The notes: generated by a model from the letters alone, not told the origin. DNA of 64,000 nt from Ferrimonas senticii DSM 18821 (GCF_000422665.1 NZ_AUGM01000012.1:1-64000), one strand, 5' to 3'. Numbered from the stretch's first letter, positions 17,683 to 28,671 are shown. Numbers and translations: made by a program.

Positions 17683-18125
17683 TACTGGAAGTCATTCAGG
17701 TTGTGGTTACAGATATCGTCTTCGCTGCCCAACTGCAGATCTTGGCCAGCAGAACACAGATCGTATCGGCCAACTTCGCCTGGGCTTAGCAGCACGTAGT
17801 CGTTACCCCAAGGATCGGTTGGCAGACGCTGAATGTAACCGCCCTCTTGGTAGTTGCGCGGCTCTGGCGAACCGGATGGGCGGCTTACCAGCGCTTCCAA
17901 ACCTTGTTCGGTGGTCGGCATCATGTTGTTGTGGGCATAGTACATCTGTAGCGCGTTTTCGAGGCCAGAGATATCCGCCACCGCCTTCTGTTGGTTGGCG
18001 CGGTCTTTGTTGCCCAAGATGTTTGGCGCCACCAGCGAGGCCAACACCCCGATGATCACCAACACCATCATCACTTCCAGCAGGGTAAAGCCGCGTTGGC
18101 GGCGATCATTCATAGACTTTTTCAT
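17682..18125 (-). CDS. gspG: Type II secretion major pseudopilin GspG
   Basis: Builds the shaft of the periplasmic pseudopilus that pushes folded proteins through GspD. The 147-residue product has the processing site RG-FTLLEVMMVLVIIG at about 11-26, the conserved core YYAHNNMMPTTEQGLEALV and PTDPWGNDYVLLSPG, and a C-terminal calcium-site region. The prepilin peptidase that would cleave it (GspO/PilD) is not in the window. Confidence 0.96.
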   Translation of the reverse strand: MKKSMNDRRQRGFTLLEVMMVLVIIGVLASLVAPNILGNKDRANQQKAVADISGLENALQMYYAHNNMMPTTEQGLEALVSRPSGSPEPRNYQEGGYIQRLPTDPWGNDYVLLSPGEVGRYDLCSAGQDLQLGSEDDICNHNLNDFQ

Positions 18126-18171
18126 CGGTTTACTTCCTTACTCGCTTGGCGATTAACGCACTAAGCACAAA

Positions 18172-19392
18172 TTAAATCATGGTGTTGAGCGCCAACATCG
18201 GTTGCAAAATGGCGATCACAATAAACATGACGATACCAGCCATGATCACCACGATCAGAGGCTGCAGCACCGCCAGTGCTACCGTCAGTAGCGATTCAAA
18301 TTCTCGGTCTTGGTTGTCCGCCGCGCGGGCCAGCATATTATCCAGTTCACCAGATTTTTCACCGGAAGCGATCATGTGCAGCATCATCGGTGGAAACAGC
18401 TTGGTTTGCTCTAATGACCCCCGCAGTGAGGCACCTTCGCGCACCTTGGCAGCAGCTTCCGATACCGAGGCTTTGACCTTGAGGTTAAGCAGCACGTCGG
18501 AGGCGATCCGCATCGCTTCCAACATCGGCACCCCAGAGGAGGTTAAGGTGCTTAAGGTGCGGGCAAAACGAGCGGTATTAAGGCCGCGAGAGATCTTGCC
18601 AATCATTGGCAGCTTCAACAGCAGTTGGTGCCATTTCAGCTTAAACGCCGGCTTGCGCAGCCCCTGTTGAAACAGCACCAAGCCGATCGCCAGCGCCGCA
18701 CCAATATAGAGGCCGTAGGCCATCAGAAATTCGGAGATGTCGATCAGCAGCTGAGTGGTCGCCGGCAGCGCCTGCCCCATATGCTCGAACTGTGACACTA
18801 CCTTGGGCACTACCGAGGTAAGCAGGTAGACCACCACACTGATGGCGACGATGGTTAAGATGATCGGATACACCAGCGCTTGGGTCATCTTGGCGTTCAG
18901 CTCTTGCCGCGATTCGGTGTAATCGGCCAAGCGCTCCAGCACCACTTCGAGGTGACCCGATTTTTCGCCAGCCGCCACCATCGCCACAAACAGCTGATCG
19001 AAAATTCGCGGAAATTCCGCCATCGATTCCGCCAGACTGTAGCCTTCAACCACTTTGGCGCGCACCGCCATCAGCATCCCTTTTAGGCGCGGCTGTTCGT
19101 TCTGCTCGGCCACCGCCTTGATACACTCTTCCAGCGGCAAACCACCGGCCACCAAGGTGGCTAGCTGGCGGGTGATCAGCGCCAAGGCGGTGGCGTTGAT
19201 CTTCGGCTGAAACAGGCTAAAGCCACCGTTCTTAGCGGCGCTCTGCTCGGCTTTGGCGGCCGGTTTTAGCTCCAACGGCATCAGCTTTTGCTCACGCAGC
19301 TGTGCCCGCGCCTGCTTCATGGTGTCGGCTTCGATCACCCCTTTTAGCTGCTTACCTTTGGCATTTAAGGCCTGATATTCAAACGCCGCCAC
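18172..19392 (-). CDS. gspF: Type II secretion platform protein GspF
   Basis: Polytopic inner-membrane platform. The 406-residue product has an N-terminal cytosolic domain, then two repeats of the T2SF domain with membrane helices near 170-190, 220-245 and 375-400. Motifs include GLPLEECI and SGEKSGELDNML, which repeats the earlier AGEKSGHLEVVL. It is 3 bp downstream of gspE. Confidence 0.95.
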   Translation of the reverse strand: MAAFEYQALNAKGKQLKGVIEADTMKQARAQLREQKLMPLELKPAAKAEQSAAKNGGFSLFQPKINATALALITRQLATLVAGGLPLEECIKAVAEQNEQPRLKGMLMAVRAKVVEGYSLAESMAEFPRIFDQLFVAMVAAGEKSGHLEVVLERLADYTESRQELNAKMTQALVYPIILTIVAISVVVYLLTSVVPKVVSQFEHMGQALPATTQLLIDISEFLMAYGLYIGAALAIGLVLFQQGLRKPAFKLKWHQLLLKLPMIGKISRGLNTARFARTLSTLTSSGVPMLEAMRIASDVLLNLKVKASVSEAAAKVREGASLRGSLEQTKLFPPMMLHMIASGEKSGELDNMLARAADNQDREFESLLTVALAVLQPLIVVIMAGIVMFIVIAILQPMLALNTMI

Positions 19393-19395
19393 TGG

Positions 19396-20937
19396 TTACT
19401 CCTCGCGGGTCACTCGCATCACCTCTTCCAAGGTGGTGCGCCCCGCTAGGGCTTTGCTAAAGCCATCTTCGCGGATCGATGGAGTGTTGCTGCGCAGGTA
19501 CTTTTCGATCGCCAGTTCGCCGCGACCGCTGTGGATCAGCTCGCGAATTTGATCGTCCACTTCCAGCAGTTCATGAATGCCGGTACGGCCTTTGTAGCCG
19601 CTGAAGTTGCAGTTTTCGCAGCCGCACGGCTTGTACAGCGTAACCGCGTCATCGGCGCCCACTTCCAGCAGTTGCCGTTCACGCTCATTGGCTTGATATG
19701 GCTGCTTGCAGTCGTTACATAGGGTTCGCACCAAGCGCTGCGCCAACACCCCCAGCAAAGAGGAGGAAACCAAGAACGGTTCAACCCCCATATCTTGCAG
19801 ACGAGTTACCGCGCCGGAAGCGGTGTTGGTGTGCAGGGTCGACATCACCAAGTGGCCGGTGAGCGAGGCTTGCACCGCGATCTGCCCGGTTTCAAGATCA
19901 CGGATCTCACCAACCATCACCACATCCGGATCTTGACGCAGGATCGCCCGCAAACCGCGAGCAAAGGTCATATCGACCTTGGTGTTCACTTGGGTCTGAC
20001 CAATGCCTTCCAGCTCATATTCGATCGGATCTTCGACGGTCAGAATGTTGCGATCGCGGCTGTTGATCTCAGTCAGACCTGCGTACAACGTAGTGGATTT
20101 ACCGGAGCCGGTTGGGCCGGTCACCAGCAAAATGCCGTGAGGACGACGGATCAGCACGTTGTAGCGATCGCGGATCGACGGTGACATCCCCAACTGTTCC
20201 AGATTAAGCACCGATTGGTTCTTATCCAGCAGACGCATTACCACCCGTTCGCCACGAGACGATGGCATGGTAGAAACCCGCACATCAACGGCGCGGCCAC
20301 CAATTCGCAGCGAAATACGACCGTCTTGCGGCACCCGCTTTTCGGCGATATCAAGCTTGGCCATCACCTTAATCCGCGATACCAGCAAACTGGCGATGCG
20401 GCGCTGCTGCTTCAGCACTTCTCGCAGCACGCCATCGACCCGGAAGCGCACCACCAAATCTTTTTCGTAGGTTTCCACGTGAATATCGGAAGCGCCGAGC
20501 TTGATCGATTCCGACAACAAGGCGTTAATCAAACGGATGATCGGCGCGTCATCGTCGGCATCCAGCAGATCTTCGGTTTCCGGCAGTTCATCCGCCAACG
20601 ACGCCAGATCGTCGTCTTTGCCAATGTCTTCCATCAGCTGCTGCGCTTCGGAGGAGTCCTGCTGATACAGCTCGGTCAGTTTCAGCTCAAAGGCGTTTTG
20701 CTCCAGCAGTTGCAGTGGCAACGGCTGGCCAGCAAAGCGGCGCGCTTCTAACAAGGCGTCTAAGCTGGCGCTGGCAACGTGGCACAACTGCGGCGGTTCG
20801 AGGCGATCGTCGATCATCACCCCTGAACGGCGGGCAAAGGCAAACGGCAACCGCAGCTTGCTGCGCGGCGCTGGCGCTAATTCACCCGCGTCGGTGCTTT
20901 CCGCCAACTCGCTGCCCAGATCAGTGAGTTCACTCAT
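19396..20937 (-). CDS. gspE: Type II secretion ATPase GspE
   Basis: Hexameric cytosolic ATPase that powers pseudopilus assembly. The 513-residue product shows Walker A GPTGSGKS (274-281), the Asp box, [10 protein letters not shown] as Walker B region, the His box, and a zinc-binding set of cysteines (CNDC and CGCENC) in the C-terminal third. Its start overlaps gspD by 8 bp. Confidence 0.96.
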   Translation of the reverse strand: MSELTDLGSELAESTDAGELAPAPRSKLRLPFAFARRSGVMIDDRLEPPQLCHVASASLDALLEARRFAGQPLPLQLLEQNAFELKLTELYQQDSSEAQQLMEDIGKDDDLASLADELPETEDLLDADDDAPIIRLINALLSESIKLGASDIHVETYEKDLVVRFRVDGVLREVLKQQRRIASLLVSRIKVMAKLDIAEKRVPQDGRISLRIGGRAVDVRVSTMPSSRGERVVMRLLDKNQSVLNLEQLGMSPSIRDRYNVLIRRPHGILLVTGPTGSGKSTTLYAGLTEINSRDRNILTVEDPIEYELEGIGQTQVNTKVDMTFARGLRAILRQDPDVVMVGEIRDLETGQIAVQASLTGHLVMSTLHTNTASGAVTRLQDMGVEPFLVSSSLLGVLAQRLVRTLCNDCKQPYQANERERQLLEVGADDAVTLYKPCGCENCNFSGYKGRTGIHELLEVDDQIRELIHSGRGELAIEKYLRSNTPSIREDGFSKALAGRTTLEEVMRVTREE

Positions 20938-23107
20938 CCTTTGGCTCCGCGCTGTTGGCTTCGGTGGTTTTCAGCTCGCCGGTACTGTCGTTCTGGGCCG
21001 AGACGTCGGCAACGGCTTCCTTCATCCACTGGGTTTCATCACGCAGTGGTGTCGCCATCCCTTGACCGGACTGGTGGCGTTTAAGCAGATCGATAATCTC
21101 TGGGCTCATGCCATCCGGTGCCACCCACTCATCCAGCACTGGGGTTTGCTCCCACGGCATCAGGTTGATGCCATCTTCGCGCTGTTTCAGTTGCTCGCCA
21201 CGGAAGAAGTTGTACTTGCGGCTAGAGACCGCGTTCATGGTGGCACCATCGCGGATGATGGTCGGCTTAATGAACACCATCAGGTTGCGCTTGGTCTTCT
21301 TCGATGAAGTCGAGCGGAAGATGTTGCCGATCCACGGAATGTCGCCCAGCAGTGGCACCTTAGATACCGACTCCTGCACATCTTCGCTGAGCAAACCACC
21401 AAGCACTACGGTTTCGCCGGAATCCGCCAATACCGTGGTGGTCAGGGTGCGCTTACCAAAGGTGACATCGACCGAAGTACGGCCATTGACGTTGGAAACC
21501 TCTTGTTCAATTTCCAGCTGAACCGCATTGCCTTCGTTGATCTGCGGGGTCACCGTCAGCTTAATGCCAACCTCTTTACGCTCGACCGTGGTAAACGGGT
21601 TGTCGTTCGAAGAACCCGTGGAGGAACCGGTGATCACCGGCACTTCATCACCAACGATAAAGCTGGCTTCTTGGTTATCGAGGGTGGTGATGCTTGGCGC
21701 CGACAACACGTTGGAGTTGGAATCCGCCGCCACCGCTTGGATCAGCGCACCAAAGTCGCCAAAGGCCACGCCCCAGGCCATGCCGTTCACTTTCGACAGT
21801 GCCGCCGCCAAGGTGCTTATATCACCTTCGGTATCGGGATTAGTGATGGTCTGGCCGGTCTCAGAATCAACGATAGTATTCCCCGGCTGATCGCGCGCAT
21901 CCCACAAACCGGCGCCGATCTCGCCGATGGTGGTGCCGAAGCTGGAGTTGTACTGCACCAAACCGCCGGACTCGGAGCCAAACTGGACGTCGAAACCAAC
22001 TTCGTCGCCTTCGGCCACCTCAACGATGATCGCTTCCACCAGCACCTGCGCGCGGCGGATATCGAGCTGACGAATGACACTTTCTAGGGTTTGAATTTGA
22101 TCCGGCTGAGCGTTGATCACCAAGGCGTTGGAATCTTCGTGGGCCATGATGGTGATGCCAGCGGCGCTGGTACGGCTTTTCGGCTGACCGGCAGCTTCCT
22201 CTTTTTCCAAGCTTTCGGCAAAACCAGAAAGCACGGTTTGCAGATCTTCTGCCTTGGCGTACTTCAGATACACCACTTTGGTGTTGCCAGAGCTTTGCAT
22301 GTCGCGATCCAGATCGCGCACCAATTCAGCGGCACGGCTGCGAGCCCGTTCGTCACCGCTGATCACCACCGAGTTGGTCCGTTCATCGGCAACCACTTTC
22401 GGTGCACCGCCGGCACCGGCCGCCGCTTGGCCACCGGCACCACGGTACAGGGCATCAATGATCCGCACCATCTCACTGGCGCTGGCGTATTGCAGCCGCA
22501 CCACTTCCACCTTGGTATCGCCCTGCAGATCGACCCGTTTAACGATCTCCACCAGTTTATTCACGGTGGCGGCGCGGCCGGTGATCATCAGCACGTTGGA
22601 GGGATCGTAGTTAACCACGTTACCGCCACCGGCGTTGTTGTTCAGCTGCCGCAGCAAAGGTGCCAATTGTTTGGCCTCGACGTTGTACAGCGGCACAATG
22701 CGGGTCACCATCTCATCGCCTGCGCCGGGGTTACGATCATCGGCAACGCGGATGTTGGCGTCTTTGGAATCCTTATCCTTGACCACCTTGATGATGTTGC
22801 TGTCTGGCATCTCGACCACGGCGTAGCCGTAGACCTGCAGCACTGAGAGGAAGAACTGGTAGTACTGATCTTCACTGAGCAGATCGTAACTGCGGACGTT
22901 GATTTTGCCGCGCACAGTCGGGTCAACGATGATGGTCTTATTCAGGTTCTTACCAACGATGTTGATAAATTCCTGAATGTCAGTGCCTTTGAAGTTGGCG
23001 GCGTACTGTGGCGCATCGGCGGCAACCGCCAACACGCTGGCGCCCGCTAACATCCCTGCTAACACCTGCTTCTTCAACCATGGCAGGCGACGCTGCTTAT
23101 AACTCAT
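20930..23107 (-). CDS. gspD: Type II secretion secretin GspD
   Basis: Outer-membrane secretin channel. The 725-residue product has a signal peptide ending near [10 protein letters not shown], four periplasmic N-domains (about 33-310; [14 protein letters not shown] and [20 protein letters not shown] are recognisable), and the secretin domain with [14 protein letters not shown] near 600. A C-terminal S-domain follows, with the conserved KPTIIRDG just before it. No pilotin gene is nearby. Confidence 0.96.
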   Translation of the reverse strand: MSYKQRRLPWLKKQVLAGMLAGASVLAVAADAPQYAANFKGTDIQEFINIVGKNLNKTIIVDPTVRGKINVRSYDLLSEDQYYQFFLSVLQVYGYAVVEMPDSNIIKVVKDKDSKDANIRVADDRNPGAGDEMVTRIVPLYNVEAKQLAPLLRQLNNNAGGGNVVNYDPSNVLMITGRAATVNKLVEIVKRVDLQGDTKVEVVRLQYASASEMVRIIDALYRGAGGQAAAGAGGAPKVVADERTNSVVISGDERARSRAAELVRDLDRDMQSSGNTKVVYLKYAKAEDLQTVLSGFAESLEKEEAAGQPKSRTSAAGITIMAHEDSNALVINAQPDQIQTLESVIRQLDIRRAQVLVEAIIVEVAEGDEVGFDVQFGSESGGLVQYNSSFGTTIGEIGAGLWDARDQPGNTIVDSETGQTITNPDTEGDISTLAAALSKVNGMAWGVAFGDFGALIQAVAADSNSNVLSAPSITTLDNQEASFIVGDEVPVITGSSTGSSNDNPFTTVERKEVGIKLTVTPQINEGNAVQLEIEQEVSNVNGRTSVDVTFGKRTLTTTVLADSGETVVLGGLLSEDVQESVSKVPLLGDIPWIGNIFRSTSSKKTKRNLMVFIKPTIIRDGATMNAVSSRKYNFFRGEQLKQREDGINLMPWEQTPVLDEWVAPDGMSPEIIDLLKRHQSGQGMATPLRDETQWMKEAVADVSAQNDSTGELKTTEANSAEPKDE

Positions 23108-23130
23108 TGTAATTCCTTGGTCTGTGCGCG

Positions 23131-24045
23131 TTATTGTTGCGGCAGTTCAAACAGAACTTGGGTCAACTGCCCATCCCGTTCAACCATCACCGACGCTTCG
23201 GTCAAATCTGATAATTGCCCCATTAACTCAGCCGCTTGCACCAAATCGGTCAAGTCATAGCCGTTAATGGAAACCGCTAAATCGTTTGGCTTTAAGCCAG
23301 CATCGCGAAACAGCTGACGTCCCTTACTGCCGGGATTCAACCGGTAACCTTTAACGCCACCGCTGTCGCGATCTCGCACCGGCGAGATGCTGATAAAATC
23401 GGTCAGTTTGCCGGGATCGTTCAGCAGCGCATCGCGGGCTTCGGCGACCGCTTCGGCCACTGCAGGGCTGGGCTTATTCGCCGCAGCTGGCTGACGCAAC
23501 CGCTGGGTTTCGCTGCTGGCTTCGCGGGTGTACTCGACGCCATCGAGCATCAGGGTTTCATAGCGGCCTTGGTTAAGGATGATGGCGCGATCGGCGTAAA
23601 CCTCATGCAAGCTGGCATTGGTGCGTTTGATCTTATCGCCGATGCTGTAGGTCTCTTGGCTGCCACCGCTTTCGATAATGGCGATGCCAAGTTCCTGCTG
23701 CGAGCTGGCAACCAGCCCAGTCAGCAAAATACGCAGGCTGGTTTTGGGGGCGTCGTTGATTAGATCGCGCTGCACCGGTTTGGCCGGCTCTGGCGCTTTG
23801 GCATCGGCTTTACCAAACAGGTTAAGCGCCAGCAGTGGTTCAATTGAACGATCCACGCCAGTAGTGGCCAGCTGCGCGGTCGGCCGCCACTGCGGTGCTT
23901 TCGATTGCGGCTGGGGCAGCAATAGCCAGCAGATCAATGCCAGCAGATACAGGCACGCGGCGATCAGCGCAGCGGTCACCAACTTGGCCGCCGGAGCTTG
24001 GGGAAAACGCGCCCAAAGGCGTTGTATCGGTGCGATCAAATCCAT
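23131..24045 (-). CDS. gspC: Type II secretion system protein C
   Basis: Connects the inner-membrane platform to the GspD secretin. The 304-residue product has an N-terminal membrane helix (about 22-48), a homology region (about 70-170) that binds the secretin N0 domain, and a C-terminal PDZ domain (about 215-300, GLKPNDLAVSINGYDL). It is the first gene of the gspC-N operon. The upstream 190 bp are shared with divergent hslR. Confidence 0.95.
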   Translation of the reverse strand: MDLIAPIQRLWARFPQAPAAKLVTAALIAACLYLLALICWLLLPQPQSKAPQWRPTAQLATTGVDRSIEPLLALNLFGKADAKAPEPAKPVQRDLINDAPKTSLRILLTGLVASSQQELGIAIIESGGSQETYSIGDKIKRTNASLHEVYADRAIILNQGRYETLMLDGVEYTREASSETQRLRQPAAANKPSPAVAEAVAEARDALLNDPGKLTDFISISPVRDRDSGGVKGYRLNPGSKGRQLFRDAGLKPNDLAVSINGYDLTDLVQAAELMGQLSDLTEASVMVERDGQLTQVLFELPQQ

Positions 24046-24163
24046 GAATTGAAAAGCGTTCCGTTAGGTGCTGCGGCAGTACAACCATAGCAAACATAAT
24101 AAGTGTATCTTCGCCGCTAACTTACGGGATTGTCCTACGACAAACCAGCAGTAACGCCTCGGC

Positions 24164-24236
24164 TATAATGGCGAAAATTCAGCATTTATGCTAACTTCCG
24201 CCGCCTTATCTTGCCACGGTAAAACTTACCGTTTTT
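24164..24236 (+). promoter_or_regulatory. hslR promoter -10 and 5'UTR hairpin
   Basis: A consensus -10 TATAAT lies at 24164-24169, without a clear -35. Downstream, before the start codon, ACGGTAA-AAC-TTACCGT (24216-24232) forms a 7-bp hairpin followed by TTTTG, like a short intrinsic terminator. Whether it attenuates hslR-hslO or is heat-sensitive cannot be told from sequence. Confidence 0.45.
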
Positions 24237-24255
24237 GATGAAGTTAAAGGACTTT

Positions 24256-24669
24256 ATGGCCAAATCGAGCACAAATCATTCCGAACTCCAATCGGTTCGA
24301 CTGGATAAGTGGTTGTGGGCAGCACGTTTTTATAAAACCCGTGCGCTGGCACAAGAGATGGTCAACGGTGGCAAGGTGCAAGTAAATGGGCAACGCAGCA
24401 AGCCCAGCCGTAAATTGGAGATCGGCGCCACAGTAACCCTGTGGCAAGGCTTTGATGAGAAGGAGCTGCAAGTTTTGGGGCTGTCGGAAAAACGCCTAAG
24501 TGCACCGCTAGCCCAAGAGCTGTACCACGAAACGGAACAAAGTCAGTTGCGCCGTGCCGAACGGGCTGAACAGCGTCGCCTTAAGGCCGATGCAGATCAC
24601 AGCGCCGGGCGTCCGGATAAAAAGCAGCGCCGTCAGCTGCTACGAGTAAAACATCAGGATATCCAATGA
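24256..24669 (+). CDS. hslR: Heat-shock RNA-binding protein HslR (Hsp15)
   Basis: S4-domain protein that binds 50S subunits carrying stalled nascent chains and helps recycle them. The 137-residue product has the S4 motif VRLDKWLWAARFYKTRALA near 15-33 and a strongly basic C-terminal tail (KKQRRQLLRVK). The start at 24256 is chosen for AAAGGA 5-8 bases upstream. The stop overlaps the hslO start by ATGA, the same pair as in E. coli. Confidence 0.93.
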   Translation: MAKSSTNHSELQSVRLDKWLWAARFYKTRALAQEMVNGGKVQVNGQRSKPSRKLEIGATVTLWQGFDEKELQVLGLSEKRLSAPLAQELYHETEQSQLRRAERAEQRRLKADADHSAGRPDKKQRRQLLRVKHQDIQ

Positions 24670-25529
24670 CATACACAGACCAACTGCAACGCTACCTGTT
24701 CGACAAGGCCGATGTCCGCGGCGAACTGGTGCAACTGGAACAAAGCTACCAGCAAATTCTGGCCAATCACGACTATCCTGCGGTAGTGCAGCGCCTGCTG
24801 GGCGAACTGCAAGCGGCCACGGCGATGCTGACCGCCACCTTGAAATTTGAAGGTGAGATTACCGTACAGATGCAGGGCGATGGCCCACTGAAACTGGCGG
24901 TGATCAACGGCAACCACCAGCACATTATGCGCGGTGTGGCACGCTTTGAAGGCGAAGTGCCAGAAGGCGATCTGCAAGCGCAGCTGGGCAAAGCCCACCT
25001 GGTGATCACCATCACCCCAACCAACGGCGAGCGCTACCAAGGCATCGTATCGCTGGACAAGCCAACTCTGGCAGGCAATATCGAGCAATACTTTAACCAG
25101 TCTGAGCAGCTAAATACTCGCATCTGGCTACACGCTAACGGTGAAAAAGCGGTTGGTATGCTGCTGCAACAGATGCCAGCATCCAACATCATCGCCACCG
25201 TATCGTTCGAGCACCTAGAAGCGCTGACCGACACCATCAAGCCGGAAGAGCTGTACAACCTGCCGTTTACCGAAGTGCTGTACCGTCTGTACCACGAAGA
25301 ATCGGTACAGATGTTCGATGGCCATCAGGTGACTTTCTCTTGCGGTTGCTCCCGTGAGCGCAGCCTAGCCGCCTTGGCCACCGTCGGCCGTGATGAGCTG
25401 GACAGCATCATTGCCGAGCAAGGTTCGGTGCAGATGCACTGCGATTACTGCAACACCACCTACAAGTTTGATGCGATTGACGTTGCCGCCATCGGTCAAA
25501 CCCAAGCGGGTAACGACACTCAGCACTGA
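24666..25529 (+). CDS. hslO: Redox-regulated chaperone HslO (Hsp33)
   Basis: Cytosolic holdase switched on by oxidative stress. The 287-residue product has the N-terminal substrate domain and a C-terminal zinc redox switch, C226-x-C228 and C259-x2-C262, separated by 30 residues as in the family. Translationally coupled to hslR. A strong terminator follows. Confidence 0.96.
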   Translation: MTYTDQLQRYLFDKADVRGELVQLEQSYQQILANHDYPAVVQRLLGELQAATAMLTATLKFEGEITVQMQGDGPLKLAVINGNHQHIMRGVARFEGEVPEGDLQAQLGKAHLVITITPTNGERYQGIVSLDKPTLAGNIEQYFNQSEQLNTRIWLHANGEKAVGMLLQQMPASNIIATVSFEHLEALTDTIKPEELYNLPFTEVLYRLYHEESVQMFDGHQVTFSCGCSRERSLAALATVGRDELDSIIAEQGSVQMHCDYCNTTYKFDAIDVAAIGQTQAGNDTQH

Positions 25530-25554
25530 TAGATTCTGTGAATCAATACATAAC

Positions 25555-25581
25555 AAAGCTGCCCTTGGGCAGCTTTTTTTA
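25555..25581 (+). terminator. Terminator of hslRO
   Basis: Stem AAAGCTGCCC / GGGCAGCTTT with loop TT and a following T run. Confidence 0.9.
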
Positions 25582-25649
25582 CGCCTATAGTCAGTAGTAG
25601 CCGTGCCGATCGGTGCAAATTTTAGGCGGCTGTGGTTACACTGCAATTG

Positions 25650-25664
25650 GTGAGTTAAATTCAC
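25650..25664 (+). promoter_or_regulatory. Palindromic candidate operator upstream of pckA
   Basis: GTGAGTTAAATTCAC is a near-perfect 15-bp palindrome about 100 bp before the pckA start. It has half a CRP-like character (GTGA...TCAC but spacing 7, not 6), and its TTAAATT core recalls the HexR site of Shewanella-type central carbon control. The identity is open. Confidence 0.35.
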
Positions 25665-25763
25665 ACAGACCCACAGTTAATAACAACAATGAACATCATC
25701 ACACCGACTGTCCGTCTACGCCAGTCAGTGCGGTGGTCACCCCAAGGATCGAGGAACAACACT

Positions 25764-27293
25764 ATGTCAGATAGCCAGCAGGATCTGTGCAGCGCCGCCC
25801 TAATCGACGCTGCCATCTCCCGCAATGAAGGCCAGCTTGCCGCCAATGGCGCACTGGTGGTGCATACCGGCAAGCGCACTGGCCGCTCGCCCAAAGACCG
25901 CTTTATTGTTGATGAGCCCAGCAGCCGTGATGAGATCGACTGGGGTGCGGTTAATCGCCCTTTCCCCCAGGATAAGTTCCAAGCGCTGTGGCAACGGGTC
26001 GAAGGCTATCTGAATGAGCGCGAACATTTCCGTTCCAACCTGCAAGTGGGCGCCGATCCGGTGCACTACCTGCCGCTGGATGTGCGCACCGAAACCGCCT
26101 GGCAGCAGCTGTTTGCCCGCAATCTGTTTATCGTTCCAGAGCAGGTAAACCCGGCGGACAAACCGGTTTGGCAGATCCTCAACGCCGCTGGCTTTGAATG
26201 CGATCCACAGCGCGATGGCACCAACTCGGATGGGGCAGTGATCATCAACTTTGCCGAACGCAAAGTGCTGATTGCCGGGATGCGCTACGCCGGCGAGATG
26301 AAAAAAGCGATGTTTTCGGTGCAAAACTTCCTGTTGCCAGCCAAAGGGGTGCTGCCGATGCACTGCTCCGCCAATGTTGGTGAACAGGGGGACACCACCT
26401 TGTTTTTCGGTCTGTCTGGCACCGGTAAAACCACCCTATCGGCAGATCCTAAACGCAGCTTAATTGGCGACGACGAACACGGCTGGGCACCGGGCGGGGT
26501 GTTTAATATCGAAGGCGGCTGCTACGCCAAGTGCATTAACTTATCCCAGCAAAACGAGCCGGTGATCTGGGATGCCATCCGCTTTGGCAGCGTGCTGGAA
26601 AACGTCATCTTAGATGAGCAGCGTCAGCCGGATTACGACGACGACCGCCTGACCCAGAACAGCCGCGCCGCCTACCCACTGGAACATATCCAACGACGAG
26701 TACTGAGCAACAACGGCGCCGAACCGGCGGCGGTAGTGTTTCTTACCTGCGATGTCTCTGGGGTGTTGCCACCGGTCGCTAAGCTCTCCAAGCAAGCGGC
26801 GGCCTATCACTTCCTCTCTGGCTATACCGCTAAGGTCGGTTCAACCGAGATTGGCTCCAGCGCGGCGATTGAATCCACCTTTTCAACTTGCTTTGGCGCA
26901 CCGTTCTTCCCGCGTCCAGCCGGGGTTTACGCCGAACTGCTGATGGAGCGAATTGAATCATTTGGCAGCCAAGTCTATCTGGTTAATACCGGTTGGAGCG
27001 GCGGCCCCTACGGCGAAGGCAAACGGTTCTCGATCCCCACCACCCGAGCAATCATCGATGCCATCGTCAGCGGTGAGCTGGCCAGCGTCGACACCCAGCA
27101 TATCCCGCAGCTGAACCTCGATGTGCCAGTGGCCGTTAACGGCGTCGACAACAATCTGCTGCTGCCACGCAACACCTGGCAGGACGGCGACAAGTACGAC
27201 CGTTACGCCAAGCAACTGGCCGACGAGTTCCGCGCTAACTTTGATAAGTATCAAGTATCGGAAGCGATCGTTAACGCCGGCCCACGGGGATAA
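25764..27293 (+). CDS. pckA: Phosphoenolpyruvate carboxykinase (ATP)
   Basis: Converts oxaloacetate and ATP to phosphoenolpyruvate and CO2, first step of gluconeogenesis. The 509-residue product shows the P-loop [11 protein letters not shown], the metal site [15 protein letters not shown] and the [10 protein letters not shown] region. The ATG at 25764 is preceded by GAGGAA at 25751; an earlier in-frame ATG at 25689 has no ribosome site and would add 25 residues of no family character. Gluconeogenic use fits growth on propionate or amino acids encoded elsewhere in the window. Confidence 0.95.
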   Translation: MSDSQQDLCSAALIDAAISRNEGQLAANGALVVHTGKRTGRSPKDRFIVDEPSSRDEIDWGAVNRPFPQDKFQALWQRVEGYLNEREHFRSNLQVGADPVHYLPLDVRTETAWQQLFARNLFIVPEQVNPADKPVWQILNAAGFECDPQRDGTNSDGAVIINFAERKVLIAGMRYAGEMKKAMFSVQNFLLPAKGVLPMHCSANVGEQGDTTLFFGLSGTGKTTLSADPKRSLIGDDEHGWAPGGVFNIEGGCYAKCINLSQQNEPVIWDAIRFGSVLENVILDEQRQPDYDDDRLTQNSRAAYPLEHIQRRVLSNNGAEPAAVVFLTCDVSGVLPPVAKLSKQAAAYHFLSGYTAKVGSTEIGSSAAIESTFSTCFGAPFFPRPAGVYAELLMERIESFGSQVYLVNTGWSGGPYGEGKRFSIPTTRAIIDAIVSGELASVDTQHIPQLNLDVPVAVNGVDNNLLLPRNTWQDGDKYDRYAKQLADEFRANFDKYQVSEAIVNAGPRG

Positions 27294-27334
27294 GCGTGTA
27301 ACTAGTGCGTAGTCGTTAGCTAGTAGTAAAACCA

Positions 27335-27366
27335 AAGCGGGTGCCCAATGGCACCCGCTTCGTCTA
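27335..27366. terminator. Hairpin terminator between pckA and the aminotransferase
   Basis: Stem AAGCGGGTGCC / GGCACCCGCTT with loop CAAT. The tail is weak on the plus side and TGGTTTTA on the minus side, so it may serve both convergent genes. Confidence 0.65.
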
Positions 27367-27404
27367 TTCACTAACTACTGATAGCTATCAACTAATGTCG
27401 GCGA

Positions 27405-28526
27405 TTAACGTCCCATTGCGACTTTCAGCGCCGCCAAGCACAGCAGCACGTTTTCTTCACGGGCGGCGTGCCCCATCAGGCCAATCCGCCACGCTTTACC
27501 GGCGAAATCGCCAAGACCGGCACCAATCTCTAGGTTAAAGCGATTGAGCAACATGCTGCGTACTTCGGCATCATCGACACCAGCGGGGATCACCACGGTG
27601 TTCAACTGTGGCAGACGGTAAGCTTCCTCCACCACAAACTCTAACCCTAACTCGATTAAACCGGCTTTCAGCTGTTCATGCATAGCGCGATGACGTGCCC
27701 AAGCGTTTTCCAGCCCTTCGTTCTGCAGCAAGCGCAGCGATTCGTGCAGCGCGTACAGGCTATTTACTGGCGCGGTGTGGTGATAGCTGCGCTTGGCGCC
27801 GCCAGCCCAGTAGCCCATCACCAAGGTTTGGTCGAGGAACCAGCTTGGTACTGGGGTTTGGCGGGCTTCCAACTTGGCCACCGCCTTCGGTGAAAACGAC
27901 ACCGGCGACAAGCCCGGCACACAAGAGAGGCACTTTTGGCTGCCGGAGTAGATGGCATCAATGCCCCACTCATCAACCCGCAGCTCAACCCCGCCCAAAG
28001 ACGTTACCGCATCAACAATCGACAGCACCCCGTGTTGCTGTGCCAGCGCACAGATCGCTTTGGCATCGGACAAAGCGCCGGTGGAGGTTTCCGCATGCAC
28101 AAAGGCGACGAATTTGGCATCGGGATTGGCCGCCAGTGCCGCCGCGACTTTGTCTACTGATACCGGCTGACCCCAAGGGTCATCAACCACAATCGCTTCA
28201 CCGCCAACCCGCACCACGTTTTGCCGCATCCGTTCGCCAAACACGCCATTGCGACAGACAATCACCTTTTCGCCTGGCTCCACCAAGTTCACAAAACAGG
28301 TTTCCATGCCAGCACTGCCCGGCGCTGAAACCGCAATAGTAAATGGATTCTGGGTTTGGAAGGCGTATTGCAGCAGCGATTTAACCTCATCCATCATCGC
28401 CACAAACTGCGGATCAAGATGGCCAATGGTCGGCTTAGCCAGCGCTTGCAGCACCTGCGGGTGAACATCCGATGGACCAGGGCCCATCAAGGTACGAGCG
28501 ATTGGGTTAAATGCAGCAACGGTCAT
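27405..28526 (-). CDS. Alanine/serine-glyoxylate-type aminotransferase (class V)
   Basis: PLP enzyme of the alanine- or serine-glyoxylate aminotransferase group; the exact amino donor cannot be read. The 373-residue product carries GPGPSDVHP near the N-terminus, SAPGSAGMET in the cofactor pocket and the PLP lysine in YSGSQKCLSCVPGLSP near residue 196. The start at 28526 has AGGAAG 7 bases upstream. It stands alone between the pckA and ilvA terminators. Confidence 0.85.
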   Translation of the reverse strand: MTVAAFNPIARTLMGPGPSDVHPQVLQALAKPTIGHLDPQFVAMMDEVKSLLQYAFQTQNPFTIAVSAPGSAGMETCFVNLVEPGEKVIVCRNGVFGERMRQNVVRVGGEAIVVDDPWGQPVSVDKVAAALAANPDAKFVAFVHAETSTGALSDAKAICALAQQHGVLSIVDAVTSLGGVELRVDEWGIDAIYSGSQKCLSCVPGLSPVSFSPKAVAKLEARQTPVPSWFLDQTLVMGYWAGGAKRSYHHTAPVNSLYALHESLRLLQNEGLENAWARHRAMHEQLKAGLIELGLEFVVEEAYRLPQLNTVVIPAGVDDAEVRSMLLNRFNLEIGAGLGDFAGKAWRIGLMGHAAREENVLLCLAALKVAMGR

Positions 28527-28671
28527 AACGAAACTTCCTTGAGTAAAGATGCGGTTACGCTATCACAGAAATTCCCAACAGGAAGTGGGGCAAGATCCAA
28601 TTTCGATTAAAGGATAAGCAGCAAACCAGTCGTAGCCTCGAACGGGTTCGGGCAGCTGCTGGTTATAGAGC

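Noticed and set aside
22091-22846. 251-codon plus-strand frame opposite gspD
   Set aside because: Antisense shadow of the secretin gene with His-rich filler sequence.
25689-25763. Earlier start codon for pckA
   Set aside because: The 25 extra residues are not PEPCK-like and lack a ribosome site; the ATG at 25764 has GAGGAA at the right distance.
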